Positions 16,706 through 25,135 of a stretch of DNA of 54,832 bases are shown here, one piece after another (within the stretch, counting starts at the first letter, position 1; every line of letters starts with the position of its first letter). Both the position numbers and the translations under genes were made by a program. The DNA is from Frankia sp. AgB32. Its GTDB lineage: Bacteria > Actinomycetota > Actinomycetes > Frankiales > Frankiaceae. The DNA is taken from the NCBI RefSeq assembly GCF_023243045.1, contig NZ_JALKFX010000041.1, forward strand, positions 1 through 54,832, in the 5' to 3' direction. Under the pieces are notes generated by a model that had not been told where the DNA came from, did no database searches, and saw only the letters and a program-made list of their open reading frames with translations.

Positions 16706-17464
16706 TCAGAGGTTCTGGCCGCCGGAGAGTTCGATGCGGGTGCCGTTGGCCCAGCCGAGGCCGTCGGCGAGGATCAGCGGCACGGCGGCGCCGATGTCGT
16801 CGGGCTCGCCGGCGCGACCCAGCGCGATCGCGGCGGCGACGGCCCGGTTGGCCTGCTCGTTGTCGCGGACGGCTCCGCCGCCGAAGTCGGTGGCGATCGC
16901 CCCGGGCACCAGCGTGTTCACCCTGATTCCGCGGGCACCGAGCTCCTTGGCCTGATAGCGGGTCAGCACCTCGACCGCGCCCTTCGCCGAGGCGTAGGCG
17001 GCGAACCCTGGGTTGGTGAAACGGGCGAGCCCGGAGGAGACGTTCAGGATCCGTCCGCCGTCGGCGAGCAGCGGCAGCAGCGTCTGCGTCAGGAAGAACG
17101 GTGCCTTGACGTGGACACGGATCAGCTCGTCGAACTGCTCCTCGGTCGTGTCGGCGAACGGCGCGTGCACGCCGATGCCGGCGTTGTTGACGAGGTAGTC
17201 GAGACGTTCGGCGTCGAACTCGGCGAGCACGGCGCGCACCTGCGCCGCGAAGGCGGGGAAGCCCGCGCTGTCGCCGACGTCGAGCTGGCGGGCCGCCGCC
17301 GGCACACCCAGCTCCGTGAGTTCCTTGACCAGGCTGTCGGCCTCGTCGGCGTTGCTCCGGTAGGTGCCGATGACCCCGACGCCGGCCTGGGCGAGGTGGA
17401 TGGCCATGCTACGGCCAAGACCTCGGCTCGCGCCGGTGATCAGAGCGATGCGGGTGTCGGGCAT
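16706..17464 (-). CDS. SDR-family oxidoreductase
   Basis: A 252-residue classical short-chain dehydrogenase. The cofactor motif TGASRGLG is near residue 10, NNAG near 90, and the catalytic set is VSSG plus YASAK near 145-165. The C terminus WANGTRIELSGGQ is typical. YRSN after the second strand suggests NADP preference. It is read in the same direction as the proline iminopeptidase, 49 bp downstream, and follows a TetR gene on the same strand. The substrate is unknown. Confidence 0.88.
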   Translation of the reverse strand: MPDTRIALITGASRGLGRSMAIHLAQAGVGVIGTYRSNADEADSLVKELTELGVPAAARQLDVGDSAGFPAFAAQVRAVLAEFDAERLDYLVNNAGIGVHAPFADTTEEQFDELIRVHVKAPFFLTQTLLPLLADGGRILNVSSGLARFTNPGFAAYASAKGAVEVLTRYQAKELGARGIRVNTLVPGAIATDFGGGAVRDNEQANRAVAAAIALGRAGEPDDIGAAVPLILADGLGWANGTRIELSGGQNL

Positions 17465-17541
17465 GCGTTCCTCCGTGAGTGGTCGGGCGGTCCCCGGCGG
17501 ACCGGACCCGGCGATGCTCTACCCAGCAGCAGACCGTTGGC

Positions 17542-18138
17542 TCACGGGCGGCGCGGCGCCTCGGGTCGCAGGCCGTCGAGGACGACGTTGAGGAGCTGGT
17601 CGCGGCGCTCGGCGAGGGGGCCGCGTTCGGTCACGGCCGCGACGGCGGTCGCCAGCGCGAAGACGTCGATTCCCGCGACATCCTTCCGGATGCGGCCGTC
17701 GGCCTGGGCGCTCGCCAGCAGGCGGCCGCCTGCTGCGTGCAGCGCCGTGCAGGAGGCGGACAACGCCGACTCGGGGTCGTGCAGCCTCGCCACCAGCGAG
17801 CCGGACAGGCCCTGGTACACACCGGCGCCGGCGGCGAGTTCCCGCAGCCACGCGCCCAGTGCCGCCGCCGGCGGGAGGTCGGCGGCGAGCTCGTCGGCGC
17901 GTTCGGCTAGCCGGTCGAAACCCTGCCGCAGCAGGGCTTCCAGCAGCGCGTCGCGGGTCGGGAAGTGGCGGTAGAGCGTGCCGAGGCCGACGCCGGCCCG
18001 GCGGGCGACGTCGCGCAGGGACGCCTGCACGCCCTGCTCGGTCAGCACGACCCGCGCGGTGGCGAGGATGTGGTCGTGGTTGCGGCGGGCGTCGGCTGTG
18101 GGACCTCGGAGCGCTGCTCCGCACGCTATCCGCCCCAC
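17542..18138 (-). CDS. TetR-family regulator
   Basis: A roughly 198-residue TetR regulator with HTH SLRDVARRAGVGLGTLYRHF near residues 45-65 and a C-terminal domain of the SACE_7040/TetR_C type. GTG 18138 gives the shortest sensible N terminus; an earlier GTG would overlap the divergent oxidoreductase. A palindrome CGGAGC-GCT-GCTCCG at 18107-18121 lies within the first codons and could be an autoregulatory operator. It diverges from the quinone-oxidoreductase gene, its probable target. Confidence 0.85.
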   Translation of the reverse strand: MGRIACGAALRGPTADARRNHDHILATARVVLTEQGVQASLRDVARRAGVGLGTLYRHFPTRDALLEALLRQGFDRLAERADELAADLPPAAALGAWLRELAAGAGVYQGLSGSLVARLHDPESALSASCTALHAAGGRLLASAQADGRIRKDVAGIDVFALATAVAAVTERGPLAERRDQLLNVVLDGLRPEAPRRP

Positions 18139-18163
18139 CGCAGCCCCGTGAGGACACCAGACC

Positions 18164-19120
18164 ATGCAGGCCATCCGTGTTCACCGCACCGGTCCACCCA
18201 GTGAGCTCAGGCTGGAGGAGGTCGAGCGCCCCGAGCCGGGGCCCGGCGAGGTCCTCATCCGGGTGAGCGCCGCCGGCATCAACCCGCCGGACCTCTACGC
18301 GCGGACCGGCATGGGCAACATTCCCGCGGAGCTGCGCCCGCCGATCCCGCTGCCGTTCGTTCCGGGTACGGACGTGTCCGGGTTCGTGGCCGGTCTCGGC
18401 CCGGGCGTCACCGAGTGGGCCGCGGGAGACGAGGTCCTCGGCCTGCTCCGCTTCCCGTCCGGGATCGGCACCGCCGCGACCTACGCCGAGTACGTGATCG
18501 CGCCCGTCGGTGATCTCGCCCGCAAGCCCGCCGCGATCGACCACCTCCACGCCGCCGCGATCCCGATGGCCGGGCTCACTGCCTGGCAGTACCTGACCGA
18601 GATCGCACCCGTCGAGGCCGGCAGCACGGTGCTGGTCAACGGCGCCGCCGGCGGTGTCGGGCACTTCCTCGTCCAGCTCGCCCGCCGGGCCGGCGCCCGG
18701 GTCATCGCGGTCGCCTCCACCCGGCACGAGGCGTTTCTGCGCGACCTCGGCGCCGACGAGTACATCGACTACACGACGACCAGGGTGGCCGACGCCGCGA
18801 AGGACGTCGACCACCTGTTCGACACCGTCGGTGGGCCGGACGGCCATCTCCTCGCCCCGGCGGTCCGGGACGGTGGCGTGATCAGCCCGGTGTTCTTCGG
18901 CGACTACCACGACGACGAGCTCGCCCGCCGCGAGGTGCGGGTCATCGGCGGCCAGGTGCGCTCGCACGGCGGTCACCTGGGCGAGCTGGCCGAACTGGTC
19001 GGCGCGGGCGCCCTGCGGGTCGCCGTGGACGAGGCCTTTCCGCTGGCCGAGGCATGGAAGGCGCACGAGCGGGCCGAACGCGGCCACATCCAGGGCAAGC
19101 TCGTCCTGCGCGTCGGCTGA
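18164..19120 (+). CDS. Zinc-type alcohol dehydrogenase / quinone reductase
   Basis: A 318-residue medium-chain reductase of the NADPH:quinone type. The catalytic-domain opening is PGPGEVLIRVSAAGINPPDL, the Rossmann motif is VLVNGAAGGVGHFLVQLA near residue 155 and the C terminus is GHIQGKLVLRV. No structural-zinc cysteines are present, as in quinone reductases. It starts 26 bp from the divergent TetR gene. Probably detoxifies quinones or enones. Confidence 0.88.
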   Translation: MQAIRVHRTGPPSELRLEEVERPEPGPGEVLIRVSAAGINPPDLYARTGMGNIPAELRPPIPLPFVPGTDVSGFVAGLGPGVTEWAAGDEVLGLLRFPSGIGTAATYAEYVIAPVGDLARKPAAIDHLHAAAIPMAGLTAWQYLTEIAPVEAGSTVLVNGAAGGVGHFLVQLARRAGARVIAVASTRHEAFLRDLGADEYIDYTTTRVADAAKDVDHLFDTVGGPDGHLLAPAVRDGGVISPVFFGDYHDDELARREVRVIGGQVRSHGGHLGELAELVGAGALRVAVDEAFPLAEAWKAHERAERGHIQGKLVLRVG

Positions 19121-19169
19121 GAACCGGGCGGAGTCGCGCTCGTGCGCCGGGTGTCGCCGGAGCGGGTGG

Positions 19170-19595
19170 TCAGTGCTTCGACGGTGCCCAGGGGCCGACG
19201 CCGGTGATGCGCTCGATCCGGTAGCGGATGGTGAACCCGGGGCCTTTCGGCGCGGGAAACTCGGCGTCCGGGGCGATGTAGACCTTGGCCAGGCGGTTGA
19301 GCAGGTCCCAGGTGTCGTCGCCGGGCTCGACGGTCGCCCGGGTGTGCAGCACCGCGTACGGGTTGAGGAAGACGCCGGGCTTGCGCGGGGCGTCGAAGGA
19401 CAGCACGGCCCGCGGGTCCCGCTCGACGTTGCGGACCTTCGCGTACCGGGACATGTGCCCGCTGACCAGATCGTCGCCGTCCAGCCCGATCCAGATCACG
19501 CTGACCTGCGGGCTACCGTCGGCGTTGATCGTGCTCAGATGGGCCAGCGGGCCGGCTTCGACGAGCTCGGTGAGTTCACGGGGCAGGCCGGACAT
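19170..19595 (-). CDS. PPOX-class F420-dependent oxidoreductase (predicted)
   Basis: A 141-residue split-barrel protein of the pyridoxamine-5'-phosphate-oxidase-like group: AHLSTINADGSPQVSVIWI, then AKVRNVERDPRAVLSF. Short actinobacterial members with this pattern usually bind F420. ATG 19595 is chosen because GGAGGG lies eight bases upstream; longer frames lack a ribosome binding site. It lies directly downstream of the broken alcohol dehydrogenase on the same strand. Confidence 0.82.
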   Translation of the reverse strand: MSGLPRELTELVEAGPLAHLSTINADGSPQVSVIWIGLDGDDLVSGHMSRYAKVRNVERDPRAVLSFDAPRKPGVFLNPYAVLHTRATVEPGDDTWDLLNRLAKVYIAPDAEFPAPKGPGFTIRYRIERITGVGPWAPSKH

Positions 19596-19617
19596 GAGGA
19601 TGTCCCTCCACGGATGG

Positions 19618-20504
19618 TCAGACAGTAAGAACGATCTTGCCGGTGGCCCGGCCGGTGTCCCCCAGATCATGGCCCTTCGCCGCCTGCTCCAGCGGGAAGG
19701 TGGACTCGATGACCGGGCGGAGCCGCCCGCCGCGGGCCAGGTCCGCGACGGCGAGCATGCCGGTCTGGTCGGCCTCGACGAGCATCATCCGGTGGCGGAC
19801 GCCGAGGGCGGCGGCCTGCTCGGGCAGCGCGACGGTGTTGATACCGACCAGCGACACGACCAGCCCGCTGGCGCGCAGCGTGCGCAGCGACCGGGCGGCG
19901 TACTCGCCGCCGACGGTGTCGAGGACGACGTCGATGTCGCCGGTCTCCCGATCGAAGTCCTGCGTGCGGTAGTCGATGAGCTCGTCGGCGCCGAGCTGGC
20001 GGAGCAGGTCGTGCTTCGGCGCGCTGGCGGTGCCGATGACGTGCGCCCCCAGCGACCGGGCGATCTGGACGGCGAAGTGCCCGACCCCGCCCGCCGCCGC
20101 GTGGACGAGCACCCGCTGGCCGGGCCGGACCCGGGCGGTGTCGACGAGGGCCTGGTAGGCCGTCAGCGCGGCCAGTGGGATCGCGCCGGCCTGGACATGG
20201 TCGAGCTCCGCCGGCTTGCGCACGAGCGCCCGCGCCGGCGCGAGGACGTACTCGGCGCAGGCGCCGTGGCCGTGCGGGTAGGGCAGCATGCCGAAGACCT
20301 CGTCGCCGACCTCGTGCAGCGTCACGCCGTAGCCGACGGCCTCCACCACGCCGGACACGTCCCAGCCGAGCACCCGCGGCAGCCGCTCGCCGAGGAAACC
20401 CGGGATGGCCCGGTGCTTCCAGTCGGTCGGTCGATCTCCACCATCCTGAGCACGTCGGAACCGCCCAGCTGGTCCTGGCTGACCGCGCGCATCGTGGTTG
20501 TCAT
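19618..20504 (-). pseudogene. Zinc-type alcohol dehydrogenase broken by internal deletion
   Basis: The N terminus (MTTTMRAVSQDQLGGSDVLR) starts at ATG 20504 and reads to MVEIDRP, then shifts frame. The rest of the protein continues in another frame as DWKHRAIPGFLGERLPRVLG, the Rossmann AAAGGVGHFAVQIA and a normal C terminus TGKIVLTV. The segment normally found here (PGPGEVLVRV...GVNPT) is missing, about 20 codons. At the junction the sequence CCGACCG could belong to either flank, a 7-bp microhomology. A collapsed repeat in assembly is an alternative. It diverges from the GlxA-type regulator. Confidence 0.82.
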
Positions 20505-20575
20505 GGCGTCAAGCCTGCCGTCACGGTCGGCATCCGGACAGTGGCCCGAGGGCCGATGTGCGCAAGAATCGGGCC

Positions 20576-21571
20576 ATGCGTCGCATCGCCGTGCTCGCCG
20601 TGGACGGAGTGGTCCCGTTCGAACTCGGCATTCCCGCGAAGCTCTTCGGTGCCGCGACCGACCTGGCCGGCCAGCCGCTGTACGAGGTCGTCGCCTGCTC
20701 GGTGGACGGCGCGCCGGTGACGACGGCCGCCGACTTCAGCGTCGCCGTCGGCCAGGACGCGGCGGCGCTCGCGACGGCCGACACGGTCATCGTGCCGCCC
20801 GCCGTGGACATGCCGAAGATCACCAGCCGCGACCTGCTGCCGCCCGGCCTCGCGGACGCGATCGACCGGATCCCGCCGGGCGCCCGGATCGTCTCGCTCT
20901 GCCTGGGCTCCTATGTCCTGGCCAGTGCCGGCCTGCTCGACGGGCTGGCCGCCACGACGCACTGGCACGAGGCCGCGGACTTCCAGCGTGCGTTCCCCGC
21001 GGTCGAGCTGCGCCCGGATGTGCTGTTCGTCGACACCGGCCGGATTCTCACCTCCGCGGGCGCCGCCGCCGCGGTCGACCTCTGCCTGCACCTGATCCGC
21101 CTCGACCACGGCAGCGGCGTCGCCAACCGGGTCGCCCGGGCCTGCGTGGTGCCGCCCTGGCGGGACGGCGGGCAGGCCCAGTACGTCGAGCGTCCCGTGC
21201 CGACGCCGTCCGACGCCGGGACGGCGCCGGCCCGCGAGTGGGCGCTCGGACGGCTGGACCAGCCCCTGCGGCTGGACGAGCTCGCCGCCCACGCCGGCAT
21301 GAGCCGGCGGACGTTCACCCGCCGCTTCCGCGCCGAGGTCGGCCTGAGCCCCGGTGAGTGGCTCACCCGCGAGCGCGTCGACCTCGCCCGTCACCTGCTG
21401 GAACACACCGACCTGCCGGTCGAGCGCATCGCCGGGCGCTGCGGTTTCGGCACCGCTGCCGCGCTGCGTCAGCAGCTGCGCGACGCCGTCGCCGTGTCCC
21501 CGAGCAGCTACCGGCGCACCTTCCGCGGCGGGCTCCCGCACTCGGGTCAGGGGGCCGGCGCGGCGAAGTAG
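20576..21571 (+). CDS. GlxA-type AraC regulator with DJ-1/PfpI domain
   Basis: A 331-residue regulator. Residues 1-185 form a class-I glutamine-amidotransferase-like DJ-1/PfpI domain with the Cys elbow IVSLCLGSYVLASAGLL near residue 105. Residues 225-320 are an AraC HTH pair (LRLDELAAHAGMSRRTFTRR, then VERIAGRCGFGTAAALRQ). ATG 20576 matches the usual family start MRRIAVLAVDGV. It diverges from the broken alcohol dehydrogenase, its probable former target. The last 25 bases overlap the SDR remnant on the other strand. Confidence 0.9.
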   Translation: MRRIAVLAVDGVVPFELGIPAKLFGAATDLAGQPLYEVVACSVDGAPVTTAADFSVAVGQDAAALATADTVIVPPAVDMPKITSRDLLPPGLADAIDRIPPGARIVSLCLGSYVLASAGLLDGLAATTHWHEAADFQRAFPAVELRPDVLFVDTGRILTSAGAAAAVDLCLHLIRLDHGSGVANRVARACVVPPWRDGGQAQYVERPVPTPSDAGTAPAREWALGRLDQPLRLDELAAHAGMSRRTFTRRFRAEVGLSPGEWLTRERVDLARHLLEHTDLPVERIAGRCGFGTAAALRQQLRDAVAVSPSSYRRTFRGGLPHSGQGAGAAK

Positions 21572-21681
21572 TGGCCCTCAGCAAGGTCCTCGTGGTGGTC
21601 GAGCGAGCTGTGCACGGTCGGTGGGAGCCGGACGACGGCGGAGCCGATGTGGCCGGATGCCCCGGTGACGAACACGCGCAT
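21547..21681 (-). pseudogene. SDR/epimerase remnant with most of the gene deleted
   Basis: A 44-codon frame. It begins MRVFVTGASGHIGSAVVRLP, the N-terminal Rossmann motif of NAD-dependent epimerase-type SDRs. It then jumps to PTVHSSLDHHEDLAEGHYF, which looks like the extreme C terminus of the same family. About 250 codons between them are absent while the reading frame is kept. It is too short to bind a whole cofactor, so it is a deletion remnant and not a functional small protein. Confidence 0.75.
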
Positions 21682-21715
21682 GGAAGGATCGCCGGACCGG
21701 CCGACCGGAGTGCGG

Positions 21716-22363
21716 CTACGGCCGGCTGAAGGTCACGTGCGTGACGCCCCGCGGGGTCGTCACCGGCTCGACCGTGAAGCGCTTCTCCAGGCCCTCCAGA
21801 TCGTCCCAGAGCCGCACCCCACGGCCGAGGATGATCGGCACGACGACGACGTGCAGGTGGTCGATCAGGTCCGCGACGAGGAACTCGCGAACGGTCGTCG
21901 GGCCGCCGCCGATGCGCACGTCCAGCCCGCCGGCGGCCTCCCGGGCCTGGCGCAGTGCCTCGGCCGGCGTGGCGTCGAGGAAGTGGAAGGTCGTCCCGCC
22001 CGCCATCTCCAGCGACGGGCGGGGATGGTGGGTGAGCACGAACACCGGGGTGTGAAATGGCGGGTCGTCACCCCACCAGCCCTGCCATTCCTCGTGGTCC
22101 TCCCACGGACCGCGGTGCGGACTGAACTTGTTGCGGCCCATGATCTCGGCGCCGATGCCCGGCTCCCAGGCGCTGGCCAATGCCTCGTCCACCCCGGCCC
22201 CGCCACCAGCCTCGCCGTGCATGGACCGGAACGTCCTCGTCTGGAAGAACCATTCGTGGAGCCGCGTTTCGGCGTGCCCGAAGGGCTGCTCGAGGCTCTG
22301 CCCCTCCCCGGTGGCGAACCCGTCCAGGGAAAGGGAGAAGTTGTGGACCCGCACCCGCGACAC
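21716..22363 (-). CDS. Dihydrofolate reductase-like (RibD C-terminal) protein
   Basis: A 215-residue protein of the RibD_C/DHFR superfamily as found in many actinobacterial dihydrofolate-reductase-family proteins. NFSLSLDGFATG at the start is the substrate-side loop, GAEIMGRNKFS the helix after it, and DVRIGGGPTTVREFLVADLIDHLHV the NADPH-binding part. These proteins are probably NADPH reductases of unknown substrate, not folate enzymes. The start is GTG or ATG at 22363. It faces the SDR remnant downstream. Confidence 0.85.
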   Translation of the reverse strand: MSRVRVHNFSLSLDGFATGEGQSLEQPFGHAETRLHEWFFQTRTFRSMHGEAGGGAGVDEALASAWEPGIGAEIMGRNKFSPHRGPWEDHEEWQGWWGDDPPFHTPVFVLTHHPRPSLEMAGGTTFHFLDATPAEALRQAREAAGGLDVRIGGGPTTVREFLVADLIDHLHVVVVPIILGRGVRLWDDLEGLEKRFTVEPVTTPRGVTHVTFSRP

Positions 22364-22684
22364 GCCACTGACCTCCGGGTTTCCGTGATCCGCGGACGGT
22401 CCCGCGGGCCGCGGCCGAGTCTAGGTGACCGGCCGCACGCGTTCGTCGGCGGCGCGACGGGCCGAGACCGAGAGACGAACACCCGGGACGGCGGTCCGCT
22501 CTGGTAGCCCGCCGACGGCGGTCGACGGGCCCCCAGGCCGCAAAGTTCACGTTCATTTTGTTCAGCTGCATCCGAATTCTCGTACTATCCGTGCTGAGCG
22601 GCCAGGAAATGTCGCCTGAGGCGTTTCCCAAAAAGAATCGTCTGGTGCGGCGGCAGCAACGTGCGGGCGTGAGAGGCGGCGGCG
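22364..22684 (+). promoter_or_regulatory. Intergenic region with AT-richer promoter segment
   Basis: A 321-bp gap. Bases 22540-22590 are markedly AT-rich for this genome and include TTGTTC (from 22557) followed by TACTAT near 22583, a plausible sigma-70-type promoter for the proline-rich peptide/radical SAM operon. GAGAGG precedes the GTG at 22685. No gene seen in the gap. Confidence 0.45.
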
Positions 22685-23125
22685 GTGCGGGACGACGAGC
22701 GATCCACCGAGGGGTTGCCGCGCGGGCCGGCCCGGGACGAGCAGATGCGTCCCGAACGGGCCGAGGCCATCGCGAAGCGACTGGAGCGGGAGGAAGCCGA
22801 AGCGGCCGGCACCGCGCCGTCGCGGGACCTGCCACCAACCGTCTCCACCGGCCCCGCCTGGGCCGACCACAACGACGACCCGCCACCGGCGCCGGCGTAC
22901 GGCGCGCCGCCGCCCTGGGTGACCGGCCCCGTCCCGCCTGACCGGGACGGGGCCGCCCCAGCTCCCTGGGCGAACCTGCCCGCGCCGCCGGCGCCTGTCT
23001 ACGGCGCACCGCCACCACCGCCGCGCCGCCCCGAGCTGGCCCCGCCGCCGCACCGGCCCGATCCGACCCCGCCGGCGCGGCGCAGCGGCCTGCGGGGTTG
23101 GCTGCGCGGGCTGCTGCGGCGGTGA
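22685..23125 (+). CDS. Proline-rich protein, candidate radical SAM substrate
   Basis: A 146-residue protein. Residues 1-45 are charged and helical (RAEAIAKRLEREEAEAAG), leader-like. Residues 50-130 are Pro-rich and hold a repeated motif, PAPAYGAPPPW and PAPVYGAPPPPP. The tail is basic and amphipathic (SGLRGWLRGLLRR). Its stop overlaps the GTG of the radical SAM gene (GTGA), so both are translated together. The leader-plus-repeat layout and the coupling suggest a precursor peptide modified at the YGAPPP units. This is inference; no known precursor family was recognised with certainty. Confidence 0.65.
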   Translation: MRDDERSTEGLPRGPARDEQMRPERAEAIAKRLEREEAEAAGTAPSRDLPPTVSTGPAWADHNDDPPPAPAYGAPPPWVTGPVPPDRDGAAPAPWANLPAPPAPVYGAPPPPPRRPELAPPPHRPDPTPPARRSGLRGWLRGLLRR

Positions 23126-24345
23126 CGGGCGCGCGCCGGACATACGTGGTCTGGGAACTGACGCTCGCCTGCAACCTGGCGTGCGGGCACTGCGGCTCGC
23201 GCGCCGGCGAACGCCGCCCGGCCGAGCTGACCACGGCCGAGGCGCTGGACCTGGTCGCCCAGCTGCACCGGGCCGGCGTCGACGAGGTGACGCTCATCGG
23301 CGGCGAGGCGTTCCTGCGCCGGGACTGGCTGACGATCGCCGCCGAGATCACCCGCCTCGGCATGACCTGCACCATGACGACCGGCGGCTACCGGATGAGC
23401 GCGGCGGCGGCCCGTGGCCTGCGCGCCGCCGGCGTCGAGCGGTGCTCGGTGTCGGTGGACGGGACGGCCGCGACGCACGACCGCCTGCGCGGCCGCGCCG
23501 GCTCCTGGCGCTCCTGCTTCACCACGATGGAACGCCTGCGCGCGGCCGGCGTGACCGTCACCTGCAACACCCAGCTCAACCGGCTGACCGCGCCGGAGCT
23601 GCCGGCGCTCTACCTGGACCTGCGCGCCGCCGGCATCGCCGCCTGGCAGTGGCAGCTCACGGTCCCGATGGGTAACGCCGCCGACCACGCCGAGATCCTG
23701 CTGCAGCCCGTCGAGCTGCTCGACGTGTTCCCGATGCTCGCCCGGGTCGCGCGCCGCGCCGCGGCGGACGGCGTCCGCGTCCACGCCGGGAACAACCTCG
23801 GGTACTACGGCCCGTACGAGCGGCTGCTCCGCTCGCCGGAGGGGGCCGCGTTCTGGTCGGGCTGCCAGGCCGGGCTGTCCACCCTCGGCATCGAGTCCGA
23901 CGGCACGATCAAGGGCTGCCCGTCGCTGCCCACCCGCGACTACGCGGCGGGTGACATCCGCGAGCACTCGCTCGCCGACCTGCTCCGGGACGCCCCCGAA
24001 CTGGCCCTCAACACCGCCGCGGGCACGGCGGCGGCGACGGACACGCTGTGGGGGTTCTGCCGGACCTGCGACTACGCCGACGTGTGCCGCGGCGGCTGCA
24101 CCTGGACGGCGCACACCGTCTTCGGCCGGTCCGGCAACAACCCCTACTGCCACCACCGGGCGCTCGCGCACCAGCGGTCCGGCCGGCGCGAGCGGCTCGT
24201 GCAGGTCGCCGCAGCCCCCGGCGAGCCGTTCGACCACGGCCGCTTCGATCTCATCCTGGAGGACCTCGCCGACCCCTGGCCGGCGACCGTGCGCCCGCGG
24301 CTCACCGCCGCGGCCATGCACTGGCCGCCGACCTGGGTTGACTGA
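23122..24345 (+). CDS. Radical SAM/SPASM peptide maturase
   Basis: A 407-residue radical SAM enzyme. The cluster motif is CNLACGHC (Cys17, Cys21, Cys24). The body has EVTLIGGEAFLRRDW and CSVSVDGTAATHDRLRG. The C-terminal third is a SPASM domain with the cysteines of GCPSLPTRDYAAGDIREHSL, FCRTCDYADVCRGGCTW and NNPYCHHRAL, expected to hold auxiliary iron-sulfur clusters. The protein resembles the GDL-motif-peptide-associated maturase group, judged from memory. SPASM maturases crosslink or epimerise ribosomal peptides. GTG 23122 overlaps the upstream stop. Confidence 0.85.
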   Translation: MTGARRTYVVWELTLACNLACGHCGSRAGERRPAELTTAEALDLVAQLHRAGVDEVTLIGGEAFLRRDWLTIAAEITRLGMTCTMTTGGYRMSAAAARGLRAAGVERCSVSVDGTAATHDRLRGRAGSWRSCFTTMERLRAAGVTVTCNTQLNRLTAPELPALYLDLRAAGIAAWQWQLTVPMGNAADHAEILLQPVELLDVFPMLARVARRAAADGVRVHAGNNLGYYGPYERLLRSPEGAAFWSGCQAGLSTLGIESDGTIKGCPSLPTRDYAAGDIREHSLADLLRDAPELALNTAAGTAAATDTLWGFCRTCDYADVCRGGCTWTAHTVFGRSGNNPYCHHRALAHQRSGRRERLVQVAAAPGEPFDHGRFDLILEDLADPWPATVRPRLTAAAMHWPPTWVD

Positions 24346-24371
24346 GCGGGGAACGGTCGGAGCGGGGACGG

Positions 24372-24818
24372 TCAGAGCGCCGGCAGGGTGACCGAGCCGT
24401 CGATGACCTCGTGCGTGCCGAGGTCGACCGCGTGCGCGCTCATGACCTGGTCGATGCCCTGGTCGGGCGACTTGCCCATGGCCCGCAGGCCGGTGGCGGT
24501 CGCCGGCACGTCCTGGTCGAAGAACACCGTGCCGTTGTCCGCGAGGGTGACGTGCCAGACGTGCGTGGCCGGCGTCGTGATCTCGAACTCCTCGCCCGCG
24601 ACGGGGCCGGGGCCGTCGTCGTCGTGCTGCGACTTCAACGTCCACGGGCTGCCGAGCGAGCCGACACCGACGGCCTTGACCGCCGGGCCGCCCGGCCGGC
24701 CGCCGCCACCACCGTCGCCGCCGCCGTGGCTGGCGAACGCGGCCGGTGCCGACAGCAGGCTCACGCCCAGCGCCAGCGTCGCGGTGAGAACGGTGATCGA
24801 GGATGCCTTCAGTTTCAC
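24372..24818 (-). CDS. Secreted hypothetical protein
   Basis: A 148-residue protein with a Sec signal peptide: a basic start (MKLKASS), a hydrophobic core and probable cleavage after SAPAAFA. The mature part begins with a Gly/His-rich linker (SHGGGDGGGGGRPGG) and continues as a beta-rich domain with HVWHVTLADNGTVFF. No family recognised. GTG 24818 is chosen because AAGGAG lies six bases upstream, whereas the ATG at 24824 abuts the ribosome binding site. It converges on the radical SAM gene. Confidence 0.7.
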   Translation of the reverse strand: MKLKASSITVLTATLALGVSLLSAPAAFASHGGGDGGGGGRPGGPAVKAVGVGSLGSPWTLKSQHDDDGPGPVAGEEFEITTPATHVWHVTLADNGTVFFDQDVPATATGLRAMGKSPDQGIDQVMSAHAVDLGTHEVIDGSVTLPAL

Positions 24819-25135
24819 GGCCATCTCCTTTTCTGGACCTTTTCCCGGTGCCGCGGAAAGGCGTCCGGGTGGACACCAGGAGATAGCCGAGGGGGTTACA
24901 GCCGGCCATGGCGGCGAGGTGTAACCCAGGGCCCTATTACTCGGAATGCCCGCTAGTCGAGAATTTCCGTTCTGCAACATCCTTCGGCTGTCCGGTGGCC
25001 CGGAAAGCCTGCTCGGTGCCGGCGGTGCGGCCGCGATCGAGGGAGATCGATGTTAGGGTTGAGTTATGGCACAGCGTGTCTGCTGCCAGCCCGATGTGGC
25101 AGGCAGGTGCCGACGAGAGAGCCGATGGAGGGCGC
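24819..25135. other. Intergenic region with short Cys-containing frame
   Basis: About 317 bp between the divergent secreted protein and the VOC gene. It includes a moderately AT-rich stretch around 24940-24975. A short frame starts at ATG 25066 (MAQRVCCQPDVAGRC) and overlaps the VOC start in another frame; it may be a chance frame. No other gene seen. Confidence 0.4.

Noticed and set aside
19285-21357. A 690-codon plus-strand frame across the PPOX, alcohol dehydrogenase and GlxA genes
   Set aside because: It has shadow composition and runs antisense to two recognisable genes; the GlxA-type gene in another frame is well supported.
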